From Dehalococcoidia bacterium (GTDB taxonomy: Bacteria > Chloroflexota > Dehalococcoidia > DSTF01 > JACRBR01), in assembly GCA_021731085.1 (NCBI GenBank), contig JAKFYB010000005.1:48482-112481 (forward strand): a DNA stretch of 64,000 nt. The letters run 5' to 3'. Positions 53,457 to 62,300 of this stretch are shown in pieces. The translations under genes and the position numbers were made by a program. Each line of letters starts with the position of its first letter. Position 1 is the first letter of the stretch. Below the pieces are notes generated by a model, which saw only the letters and a list, made by a program, of their open reading frames with translations, searched no databases and was not told the origin of the DNA.

Positions 53457-53485
53457 TTAGCTTCGATATAACCCTCTCGAAACGG

Positions 53486-53518
53486 AGAACAGGCCGCTCA
53501 CAATGAGCGGCCTGTTCT
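53486..53518 (+). terminator. terminator of the giant surface-protein gene
   Basis: Perfect 15-bp stem AGAACAGGCCGCTCA/TGAGCGGCCTGTTCT with a 3-nt loop CAA and the tail GTTAACGTT. Lies 30 bp after the stop codon. Confidence 0.85.
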
Positions 53519-53549
53519 GTTAACGTTCGGCTTTTTGTTCGGATCTTCC

Positions 53550-53578
53550 TTGACATCTGCGTACGCCTGTTCTACAGT
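53550..53578 (+). promoter_or_regulatory. promoter of the 45-aa membrane peptide
   Basis: -35 TTGACA (53550-53555), 17-bp spacer, -10 TACAGT (53573-53578). The gene starts at 53611 behind AGGAGG. Confidence 0.75.
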
Positions 53579-53589
53579 ACGCATGTTCT
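53561..53589 (+). promoter_or_regulatory. tandem operator-like direct repeat overlapping the -10
   Basis: GTACGCCTGTTCT (53561-53573) and GTACGCATGTTCT (53577-53589) differ by one base and are spaced 16 bp start to start, covering the spacer, -10 and likely start site. This looks like a binding site for a regulator with two same-face contacts. Confidence 0.6.
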
Positions 53590-53610
53590 GAATACAGGAG
53601 GTTTGGCCAG

Positions 53611-53748
53611 ATGCAGTTCGCAATCGCTATGTCGCTCGTTCTCTTCATTTCCGCAGCCCTATTGCTCTACCAGTTCGTCACCGGCAGCCTGATCGGCGCC
53701 GATGAGCCACGTCCTTCCTGGCCACACAAGGCCCGCCGCGCGCAGTAA
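53611..53748 (+). CDS. 45-aa single-pass membrane peptide
   Basis: Not in the ORF track. ATG 53611 has AGGAGG 9 nt upstream and a strong promoter. The peptide MQFAIAMSLVLFISAALLLY is a membrane helix followed by a short positively charged tail (HKARRAQ), giving an N-out or N-in helix with a cytoplasmic basic end. No family recognised. It stands alone between a terminator and a repeat-rich region. The strong signals suggest good, regulated expression. Confidence 0.7.
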   Translation: MQFAIAMSLVLFISAALLLYQFVTGSLIGADEPRPSWPHKARRAQ

Positions 53749-54285
53749 GTCTGCCGCGCAGAACGTCTGGCGCGCAGGACGTCCGCCGCGCAGCAAGCCC
53801 CCCTCGCTTTCCCTCCCTCCCACGTGAATGGCCGCTCCCATGTCCTGCCGGGAGCGGCCGTTCGCCATGTCCAGGATCATCGATTCCGAAGCGCGGCTTT
53901 CAGCCTGCGTCATCGCCCGCGAGCCGTGATATTGCGCAGCGACGCGGTCATTGGCGTAGGGGCGCTGCTCCGCCGCGCCCTCGTCGCCCAGCGATGAGTA
54001 GCCGACAACCGCGCGGTTGGCCTCATGCCGAAGCGGCCACCGCTCCGCAGACTCAACGAGATGGGTGCCCGCTCGCACAGCCGGGGACGGCTGTGCCACA
54101 TGACCCCCACCCGACCTTGTAAGAAATCCGCCGCTCGCTTGTCTAACTGGTGGAGGGATTGCGCATGCCGCCGAAACCGCGGTCGCGCCGTCTTGGGCTA
54201 TGCTATCGTTCGATTCAATTGCGCCCCGTCCGTTACGCGCCGCCAGCCCGGCCGCGAGGACGTGGCGCGTCCTGCGGGAGGCGAT
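53749..54285. other. repeat-rich intergenic region
   Basis: No gene. It contains tandem GCCGCGCAG-type pieces (53745-53800), a 10-bp hairpin GGCCGCTCCC/GGGAGCGGCC (53830-53859), an inverted REP-like copy (53955-53980) and a CACAGCC/GGCTGTG hairpin (54079-54098). The track start of the sigma gene at 54025 lies in this region and is not supported. Confidence 0.5.
53955..53980 (-). repeat. REP-like palindromic repeat, copy 3 (inverted)
   Basis: Reverse complement of the family (CGTAGGGGCGCTGCTCCG on the plus strand). Two bases differ from copy 1 in the loop. Confidence 0.7.
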
Positions 54286-55701
54286 ATGGACGACGCCCTG
54301 CTCGTCAGCCGCGCCAAGGCTGGTGACCTCGACGCTTTCGGCCAGCTATACGACCGGTACTTCAACAACATCTACGACTTCTCGTGGCGCATCCTCCGCA
54401 ACAGCGAGGAAGCGGCTGACGTCACACAGGACGTCTTCATGAAGGCCATGCAGAACTTGTCTGGCCTCACCAAGGCCGCGAGCTTCAAGTCGTGGCTGTT
54501 CACGATCGCCCACAATGCGGCCGTCACGCGCGCCGAACGCTCCGGTCGGAGCGTGCCGCTCCCACAGCCCGTCCACGAAGAAGCGTTCGGCACCTTCGAC
54601 GTGCCGGATGCGTCTCGCCTCGATGATCCGGAACTCGCTGCTGGCGACGCAGAACTCGCCGCGCTCGTCTGGGAAGCCGCCGACGCACTCAACCCGCGCG
54701 ACTACGCGCTCCTCGACCTCCACGTGCGCCAGGGGCTCGACAGCGCGGAGATCGCGGGCGTGATGAACGTCAGCAAGGGCAACGCGTACACCATGGTCAG
54801 CCGCATGAAGACGGCTGCCGCCGAGGTCATCGGCAGCTACGTCGTCGCCCGCCGCGGGAGCAGCGACTGTGCCGGCCTTCAGGAAACGCTGGCCGCGTTC
54901 GAGTTCCCGCCGTACACGGAGCAAGTGCGCAAGGCTGTCGACGAGCACATCACGGGCTGCGAAACCTGCCAGGGCGCGCGCAAGCGCCTCGTCGCGCCAC
55001 TGGAAATCTTCGGCGGCTTCGCGATGGTGCAGACGCCGCTCGCGCTCAAGGGCGACATCTGGGGCGAGCTTTCGACACAGTGGTACGTCACCGGTCCCGG
55101 CGCGATTGGCGGAGGCGGCGCAGTGCCCGCCGCGTTCGGCGTCGGCGCGCTGCCACCAAGCCCGTACGCGAATGGCGGCGCCTTCGGCGGCGGCGATGGC
55201 GGCCTCATGGCGATAGGCGCCGAGGGCGACGGCTGGGATCGCAACAAGATCATGTGGTTCATCGGCGGCGTCGCCGGCCTGCTCATCTTCGCCTTCGCAG
55301 GCGGAGCCATCATCTCAAGCGCGCTCGGCGGCGGTGGCTCAGAAGGGGCAGGCGATGGCACAGCGACCGCGACGGGAACAGCCGCCGTAGTCGGCACGAC
55401 TCAAACACCCGGCGTCGCGATCCAGACGCCCACGCCTAATCTCACGCCGTCGGCAACGATCCCGCCGTCATCCACCGCCGGCCCGACCGAGTCACCATCG
55501 CCGGTCCTACCGACGGACACGCCGCTGCCCGTTGAGACGCCGACGCCGGAGGACGAGGAGCCGACCGAGACGCCGGAACCTGAACCCACGGCGACGCCGC
55601 CGTTCGCCGGCCAGCTATCGCCAACGCCTTGCTCCGCCGTGACAACGCCGGAGTGCTTCCCGACGTCCACACCCACGCCTCTCCGGCTTACGACGCCCTA
55701 G
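54286..55701 (+). CDS. ECF sigma factor fused to zinc-finger, membrane helix and Thr-Pro ectodomain
   Basis: 471 aa from ATG 54286 (GGGAGG 5 nt upstream). Sigma region 2 lies at residues ~15-60 (DAFGQLYDRYFNNIYDFSWRI, ADVTQDVFMKAM) and region 4 at ~135-185 (LNPRDYALLDLHVRQGLDSAEIAGVM). An anti-sigma-like zinc-finger pattern follows (VDEHITGCETCQGARKR, ~218-234), then a Gly-rich part, one membrane helix (IMWFIGGVAGLLIFAFAGGAII, ~321-343) and about 120 residues of Thr/Pro-rich ectodomain. Sigma and its inhibitor-like anchor are in one chain, so release probably needs cleavage or a conformational signal. The ectodomain resembles the surface-protein linkers. Confidence 0.82.
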   Translation: MDDALLVSRAKAGDLDAFGQLYDRYFNNIYDFSWRILRNSEEAADVTQDVFMKAMQNLSGLTKAASFKSWLFTIAHNAAVTRAERSGRSVPLPQPVHEEAFGTFDVPDASRLDDPELAAGDAELAALVWEAADALNPRDYALLDLHVRQGLDSAEIAGVMNVSKGNAYTMVSRMKTAAAEVIGSYVVARRGSSDCAGLQETLAAFEFPPYTEQVRKAVDEHITGCETCQGARKRLVAPLEIFGGFAMVQTPLALKGDIWGELSTQWYVTGPGAIGGGGAVPAAFGVGALPPSPYANGGAFGGGDGGLMAIGAEGDGWDRNKIMWFIGGVAGLLIFAFAGGAIISSALGGGGSEGAGDGTATATGTAAVVGTTQTPGVAIQTPTPNLTPSATIPPSSTAGPTESPSPVLPTDTPLPVETPTPEDEEPTETPEPEPTATPPFAGQLSPTPCSAVTTPECFPTSTPTPLRLTTP

Positions 55702-55741
55702 GGGAGGCGCCGCGCACACCTGCCCTCTGGCGCGCGATGAC

Positions 55742-55763
55742 GCGCGGGCTGAAAAGCCCGCGC
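55742..55763 (+). terminator. hairpin with GAAA tetraloop after the sigma gene
   Basis: Perfect 9-bp stem GCGCGGGCT/AGCCCGCGC closed by GAAA. Lies 40 bp after the sigma gene stop. No T-tract, so it may be a dispersed GNRA-type repeat or a Rho-assisted end. Confidence 0.5.
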
Positions 55764-55906
55764 TCCCGCCTCCCAAGTGGCACGCTCGCTCGCCGACGGC
55801 TCGAATCCGCGCGAAATTGACTCTAGCTTCGCGGCAGATTCCCCTAGTTTGAACCGATGATTCTCCTAAGGGGGCGCCACGGGTCCGGGCCGCGGCGTGA
55901 GGGCGT

Positions 55907-57082
55907 ATGAGCCAGATCGAACATGCCCGCCGGGATGGCGACCCATCCTTGCTGGCGCGTCTGCTTCACCTACCACCTCAGTCCGAGCGCACGCTGCGCA
56001 TGGAAGCACTGATCGCGCGCCTGCGTCTTGTCCTTCTTGCCGTGAACATTCCCCTCCTCGCCCTGTTCCTGGACACCGATGGCTGGCACATGCAGCTTGT
56101 CTGGGCCCTCGTCGCCTTCACGGCGACGTACGGCGCCTTCATCGCCTTCTTCCGGCCCTACCGCCGTTGGCGTGTCTTCGAGACCAGCGCCCTCAGTGCA
56201 TTCGTCGACTCCCTCGTCATCGCCATCTTCATCGCGGCCACCGGTGGCGTGGAGAGTCCCTTCTACATCCTTTACTTCCTCTCGCTCGCCGCCGTCGGCA
56301 TGCGCTTCGACCTGCGCCAGGTGCTCGCCGTCTGTGCGCTCTATGCGCTCTCGTACTCATTGGTCTATCTGTGGTCATGGGATCCCAGCGCGAACGCGTT
56401 TGGCGAGCTCATGCTCCGTTGCTCATACATGTTCATCCTGAGCGTCGCCGTCGGACATCTCGCGCGCGAAGAGACGAGTCGCTCGATGGAAGTCGAGGCG
56501 TTCGAGAAGCTCAACGCCGAGAACCAGCGCCTGCTTACCCGCCGCGAGAAGGAAGCACGCGTCGACCGCCTGACCGGGCTTCAGAACCGTGCCTCGCTCG
56601 AGAAGGACGCACACCGTGCCCTGCGCAGGGTACGCGGATCAGGTGGCTACATGAGCATCCTGTTTTGCGACATGGATCGCCTGAAGACCATCAACGACGA
56701 ACTTGGCCACGACGCCGGCGACCGTGTCCTCCGCCAGGCGGGCGCCGCCATGAAGCGATCGATGCGCGCGTCAGACTTCGTCGGACGCTACGGCGGGGAT
56801 GAGTTCGTCGTCGTCCTGCCGAACCTCACGCGCGAGACAGCGTACGAACGCTCCGAGCAGCTGATCGCGAGCTTCGCGCAGGTCAACGAAGCGCTGCCCG
56901 AAGACCTGCACATTGGCCTCAGCGTTGGCATCGCCACGTACCCGTTCGATGCGGACGACTACCCGACGCTCGTGAAGCTCGCTGACCAGGCGATGTATCT
57001 CGCCAAGCGCGACGGTGGCAACCGCGTGCGCACGGCCAATGACCTGCACCTCTTCTGGGAGACCATCCCGCGCACGGCGTAG
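55907..57082 (+). CDS. membrane diguanylate cyclase (GGDEF)
   Basis: 391 aa. About five N-terminal membrane segments (residues ~35-190: LRLVLLAVNIPLLALFL, LVWALVAFTATYGAFIAFF and on) form a sensor of 7TM/5TM-like type. The GGDEF domain (~220-380) has RVDRLTGLQNRASLEKD, ILFCDMDRLKTINDELGHDAGD and the intact signature GRYGGDEF. An RxxD inhibitory I-site (RASD) lies exactly 5 residues before it, so product inhibition is likely. It makes c-di-GMP in response to an unknown signal. Confidence 0.92.
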   Translation: MSQIEHARRDGDPSLLARLLHLPPQSERTLRMEALIARLRLVLLAVNIPLLALFLDTDGWHMQLVWALVAFTATYGAFIAFFRPYRRWRVFETSALSAFVDSLVIAIFIAATGGVESPFYILYFLSLAAVGMRFDLRQVLAVCALYALSYSLVYLWSWDPSANAFGELMLRCSYMFILSVAVGHLAREETSRSMEVEAFEKLNAENQRLLTRREKEARVDRLTGLQNRASLEKDAHRALRRVRGSGGYMSILFCDMDRLKTINDELGHDAGDRVLRQAGAAMKRSMRASDFVGRYGGDEFVVVLPNLTRETAYERSEQLIASFAQVNEALPEDLHIGLSVGIATYPFDADDYPTLVKLADQAMYLAKRDGGNRVRTANDLHLFWETIPRTA

Positions 57083-57101
57083 CCGGGATCGACGCCGCAC
57101 G

Positions 57102-57671
57102 TCACTCCGGAAGCGCAACCAGCTCCAGGAACTCGTGCAGAATGCGCGCGGTCGCTCCCCAGATCAGGTGGTCCCGCCAGCGGTATGAATACGCCATCAT
57201 CTCGCGCCCCTGATACGTCCGCATTTCGGTCACGACGTTCGCCGCATCCATCAGATGCGCAAGCGGCACTTCGAGGATCTCCGCCACCTCGACCTCGCTG
57301 TGCACGAACGGATACGGCCCCGGCTCGAGAATGCGCCCGACAAACGGCCGTACGAGGAAGTTCGAGATCGTGATCATCTCATCGAGCTGGCCCAGCACTT
57401 CGACGTGATCCATCGCAACGCCAATCTCTTCCCATGTCTCACGCACGGCCGTGAACCGCAGATCCGGATCGGTGTCGTCGAAGGCGCCGCCGGGGAACGA
57501 GATCTGCCCCTTGTGATGCTCCACCAGCTCGGAGCGCCTCGTGAACAGCACGTGGATGTCGCCGCCGCCGTTGTCATACAACGGCAGCAGCACGGCCGCG
57601 CGCGCCATCGCGTTGTCGGCGATCAGCCCAGGTTGGTAGACGTCGAGCCGCGCGCGAATGGCCTCCAGCAT
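57102..57671 (-). CDS. Nudix hydrolase, CoA pyrophosphatase-like
   Basis: 189 aa from ATG 57671. The CoA pyrophosphatase-type pattern is SFPGGAFDDTDPDLRFTAVRETWEEIGV, the Nudix box with REXXEE intact. Upstream lies HHKGQISFPGG, typical of the NudL/YeaB subgroup that cleaves CoA and its oxidised forms. It is convergent with the GGDEF gene, whose stop is 20 bp away. Confidence 0.85.
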   Translation of the reverse strand: MLEAIRARLDVYQPGLIADNAMARAAVLLPLYDNGGGDIHVLFTRRSELVEHHKGQISFPGGAFDDTDPDLRFTAVRETWEEIGVAMDHVEVLGQLDEMITISNFLVRPFVGRILEPGPYPFVHSEVEVAEILEVPLAHLMDAANVVTEMRTYQGREMMAYSYRWRDHLIWGATARILHEFLELVALPE

Positions 57672-57702
57672 GGGCCAAGTGTAGGTGCCAGGGCCGGTAG
57701 CG

Positions 57703-58176
57703 TCAGTTGTTGAGAATGGGAACCGTGCGCTTGCGCGCGTCGGCCGAGAACCAGTCGTAGACCTTGCGACGGATCGGGCGCAGCGCCGCAAGCCCATCAT
57801 CCTCGCCGGCAGGCTCAAGCACGGGCGCAAGCTGGCTGAAGGCCGTGCGCAGGCCATCGAACTCCGTCCGCAGCGACGACAGCTTCACGTCCGCAGCAGG
57901 CGACGGCAACGTCGCGAACACACCGCCCGCCACGCGAGCGTCATCGCGATCCACAGCGCCAAGCGTGGACTGCAGCTCCGCGAGCAGCGCCCGCAGCTCG
58001 CGATTGGCGTCGATCATGTTCTGCGCGGCGCCGTCCGCATCGCGCAGCGCAATGCCAAACAGCAGTTGCGCCGGCATGAACTGCGCCTGCGCGTACGACG
58101 ACTTCAGCTCGGGCAGGAAATGCGCGCTCATGCCGCGCTGCAGGGCAAGGATGATCTCCTCCGGGTACGGCCTCAT
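57703..58176 (-). CDS. hypothetical protein, partner of the phosphotransferase
   Basis: 157-aa helical protein, no known family (MRPYPEEIILALQRGMSAHF, LRALLAELQSTLGAVDRDDARV). Its start overlaps the stop of the APH-type gene upstream by 4 bp (ATGA). The same pairing would be expected if it modulates or co-acts with that enzyme, but there is no sequence proof. Confidence 0.6.
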   Translation of the reverse strand: MRPYPEEIILALQRGMSAHFLPELKSSYAQAQFMPAQLLFGIALRDADGAAQNMIDANRELRALLAELQSTLGAVDRDDARVAGGVFATLPSPAADVKLSSLRTEFDGLRTAFSQLAPVLEPAGEDDGLAALRPIRRKVYDWFSADARKRTVPILNN

Positions 58177-59186
58177 CCGATCAACTCCAACAGTTCCACT
58201 TCCAGTCCGGGGTTGATGAATGACGTGAGTGCCAGCAACAGGTCCGGCGTCTTGCCCTCGACGATTGCCTTCGCACCGGTGATGAAGATGATGCCGAACT
58301 TCACGTTCGAGAACACTTCCCAGAACTTCAGCGCATCACGGTCGACATTGCGGCCGCTCGCGTCCTCATACATCCGCACAAAGTCATCCCGCTCGCACAG
58401 CCCGCCGACGAGGTCGTTGCGCGCCCATCGCCACGACTTCATCACTACCCACCCAAGGTCTTCGATGGGGTCGCCCGCGTGCGCCATCTCCCAATCGAGA
58501 ATCCCCGTAATGCCGGCCTTGTCGTCGTAGAGGAAGTTGCCGGTGCGGTAGTCGCCGTGCACGAGCATCAGCTTGTCGGGTGGCGGCGGAAGGTGGCGCT
58601 TCATCCAGTTGAACGCGAAGTCGAACACAGGCTGTGGCTCCAGCGTGTCCTCGCGCATCGTGCGCTCCCACTTCTCCACCTCGTGCAGCGCACTCTGTGC
58701 GAGCGATGCCGGCCGGTCGAGCGACGGGATCGTGTCGATATCCACATCGTGGATGTGCGCTAGGATTTCGGCCTTCTGCCGCGCGACGGTCGGGCGGATC
58801 TCCGCGAACTGCGGTGCCGTCGCGAGCGCCGAAGCGTCGGTCGCGCCGGGCAGGCGTCCCATGATGAACGTCGGTCGCTCCAGTGCCTCGCCCGCGCGGT
58901 CTATCCAGTGCACTTTCGGCGCGGGAACCGGCGTGGCTTCCAACGCGCGATAGATGTCGTATTCGAGGAGGTCGTTGTCCGAGAGCAGGCTCGCCGGCGG
59001 GTCGCGGCGGGCGATGAAGCTGCGCTCCACAGCAGACCCGTTTTCGCTCCACGCAGCTTCGAACGACCACGTTTCACGGGAGGCGCCGCCGAAGATGCGA
59101 GCAATGCTGTGCACGCGCACATCCGAAGCATCCGGCATCTTTGCGGAGAGGTAGGTGGCGAGCTGAGCTTCCTTCACGGCGGACAC
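58173..59186 (-). CDS. APH-family phosphotransferase (acyl-CoA dehydrogenase-associated type)
   Basis: About 337 aa. Kinase-like fold with IARIFGGASRETWSFEA (N-lobe, G-rich loop), the catalytic loop KLMLVHGDYRTGNFLYDDKAGITGILDWEMAHAGDP (HGDxxxxN and D) and DLGW. This is the aminoglycoside phosphotransferase superfamily as found in bacterial fatty-acid operons; substrates are often hydroxyacyl-CoA or unknown. The start is uncertain: GTG 59186 is used; GTG 59177 and TTG 59213 are alternatives, with no clear Shine-Dalgarno. The longer track ORF enters the divergent sensor-gene leader. Confidence 0.78.
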   Translation of the reverse strand: MSAVKEAQLATYLSAKMPDASDVRVHSIARIFGGASRETWSFEAAWSENGSAVERSFIARRDPPASLLSDNDLLEYDIYRALEATPVPAPKVHWIDRAGEALERPTFIMGRLPGATDASALATAPQFAEIRPTVARQKAEILAHIHDVDIDTIPSLDRPASLAQSALHEVEKWERTMREDTLEPQPVFDFAFNWMKRHLPPPPDKLMLVHGDYRTGNFLYDDKAGITGILDWEMAHAGDPIEDLGWVVMKSWRWARNDLVGGLCERDDFVRMYEDASGRNVDRDALKFWEVFSNVKFGIIFITGAKAIVEGKTPDLLLALTSFINPGLEVELLELIG

Positions 59187-59377
59187 TGTGTCCCGAAGCT
59201 CCGTGAGGGTCAAGCGCCGTGGGTGCCAGCACCCAGCCAACCGGCATCCGCGTCCATCCAAACATGCAAGGTACGAGCTACCAGACAACCATACCGATGC
59301 CGATATTTCTTCGGGCCCGGCGATCGGCGCTGATTGATCGCATATGGGTCTATTTGCGTCAGAGGCATCGCGGCAGG

Positions 59378-62300
59378 ATGAGCAGTCCGCAGACCTGGGG
59401 TGACTTCGAGGCCGAGGAAGCACGCATCGCGTCGCTTCCCGATGTCGCGCACCTGCACGAGCGCGTGATGGAGTGCGCGTCCGATGCGATCGCCGTCCTC
59501 GATCTGGAAGGGCGCTTCACGCTCGTCAACCGTCGCGCCGCCGAGATCACCGGCTACGATGCGGCGGAGCTGGTGGGCACGCAGTTCGGGGCCCTGCTCC
59601 CGCCCGAAAACCTCGGCGCTGTGACCGCCGCTCTTCAGCACGCCTTCTTGAGCGGCGACCCAGTTCGCGCGTTTGAGACGTCCCTCATACGCAAGGATGG
59701 CGCGATCCGCGAGATCTCGTTTGGCATCGAACGCCTCACATCAAAGATCGGCGCAGTCATCGGACTCGTGGGAACAGCAGAGGATGTCACTGATCGCCGC
59801 CGTGTCGAGCGGTTGCTTGCATCACAGCGCGCGCTGCTTGAGACGATCGCGCAGGCCGGCGACCTTGAGCAACAGCTCGTGGCCATTGCCGAGGCCGTCG
59901 AGGAACACGCGGGGCGCAAATGCGCCATTCTTGCCGCGACACCAGACGGCACGCGCCTCGTGCCGTTGGCAGTGCCAACGCTCGACAACGCTATGCACGC
60001 GGGACAGCCTGGCCTCGTCATAGGCCCAAAGGCGGCTGCTTCTGGGACATGTGCCTTCCGCCGCGCGCCCGTCGTGACCCGCGACATCGAGACGGACCCA
60101 CTCTGGGCGGACTACCGCGAGCCAATGCAGCAGCAGGGTTTACAGTCCGCGTGGGCCACGCCAATTCTCGCGCAAGACCATTCGCTGCTTGGCGTCATCG
60201 CAACGTACGGTGAAGCGCCCGGCCTGCCGGACGCGTGGCAGCAACAGATCATCGATGTCGCGGTGCGGCTCGCCAGCATCGCGATGAGCCGGCACGCCGC
60301 TCAAGAGCTCGCGATCGAACACGAAGCCCGCTATCGGCGGCTATGGAACACATCGATCGATGTAATCGTGCTGGTCGACTCACAGAGCAACATCATTGCG
60401 GCCAGCCCCGCTATCGAGACAATCTTCGGTCACACACCGGAAGAGGTCGAAGGGCGCAGCCTGGCGATCTTGCAACCCGAACGCCTCCGCACCGCCCATC
60501 ACGAAGCTATGCGCGAGCATCTCACTACGGGCCGAAAGACGCTCGATTGGCGCAATGCGCGCCTGACGGGCCTGCACCGCGACGGCCGCGAATTCCCGAT
60601 CGAGATATCCATGAGCGACGCAAGCCACGGCGGCTCGCGTGTCTTTGCGGGCTTCATCCGCGACATCACCGCACGCGTCGCCGTCGAACAATCACTGCGC
60701 GACAGCGAAGGGCGGTACCGCGCCCTTGCGGAAAACGCCTTCGACCTCGTCTGCGAGTTGGGAGCTGAGGGGAGCTTCGTCTACGTCAGCCCGAACTTCA
60801 AGGGCATCCTGGGCTACGAACCTGAAGACCTCATCGGCAAGTCGCCGTGGCCCCTTATCCACGAGGCCGACCGCGAGCGCGTGGCGCAACAATTCGCGGA
60901 ACTTCTGGGGCCTGATGGCGAACCAGGCAACACGGAACTTCGTTTCCTCCAGACGGATAAGACGTGGCGTTGGGTTGAAGTATCCGGAAACATCTACAAC
61001 GCACCCGACGGCGCCCGCCACGTCGTCATCGTCGCGCGTGACATGACGCAGCGGCTCGAAATGTCACGCGCGCTCCTGACGACCGAACAGCGGTTGCGCA
61101 CCTTCATCGAGAACGCTCCGGTGCTCATGTTCGCGACCGATCGCGACGGTGTGTACACGCTTGCTGAGGGCAAGGATCTCGCCAGGTTCGGTGTCACACA
61201 GGAACAGATCGTTGGCCGCACGGTAGAGGACGTCAACAACGGCAATCCCGTCGTCATGCACAACCTGGAACGTGTGTTTGCGGGCGAGACATTCACCGAC
61301 AGCCTGCCATTCGCCGGCCAATTCTTCGATGCACACCACGCGCCAATTCGCGACGAGCAGGGCGAAGTCGCCGGCATGGTCGGCATCTTCGTCGATGTTT
61401 CCGACCGAATGCGCGCCGAATCTATCGTCACGGCCCAACGGCAGCTCCTGGAGATGGTCGCGCTGGGTAGTCCCCTCGAAGACATCCTGCAAGAACTCGT
61501 GAACGTCGTGGAGGCACAGGCGCCCGGCGCCCTCTGCTCGATCCTGCAGACGAGCAGCGATGGCACGCGCCTCCACCCGGCCGCCTCTGCGACCCTGCCG
61601 GACGAATACGTCCGCGCAACCGACGGCCTTGAAATTGGGGAAGGTGTCGGTTCGTGTGGCACGGCCGCCTTCCGTAACGAACCCGTGATCGTGACAGACA
61701 TCGAGCACGACCCGCTGTGGACGCACGGCAAGGAGATCGCGCTCCCACATGGCTTGCGCGCCTGCTGGTCGACACCCATCGTCTCCACCCACGGGGGTGT
61801 CATTGGCACGATGGCCATCTACTACCGAGAAACGCGCGCGCCATCCGAAGGCGAACGTGAACTCGTGCACGTCGCCGCGCGCATCGCCGGCATCGCCATC
61901 GAGCGCCGCCGCGGCGACCAGGCGATGCGCAACCGCACGGCCGAACTGGAGCGCATGTACAAGCGCCTCGTTCGAACCCACGCGGATCTCGAAGACTCGA
62001 AGGAACGCCTGGAAGACAAATCGCGACTGCTCGAGATCGCGCTCAACACCGAACGCGAGCGCGGACGCCGCGATCAGCTCACCGGCGTCTTCAACCACGC
62101 CGCCATCACCGAGGCCTTGCGAGAGGTCGTCGAGTTCCGCAGCACGACGCCGCATGCCATCGCGATGGTAGATGTCGACGGACTCAAGATCGCGAACGAC
62201 ACATACGGCCACCAGATCGGCGATATGGTTCTCGTGAAGGTCGCAGCCGTGCTCGCACGAGATGGCGCGACCGTCGGCCGATACGGTGGCGACGAGTTCG

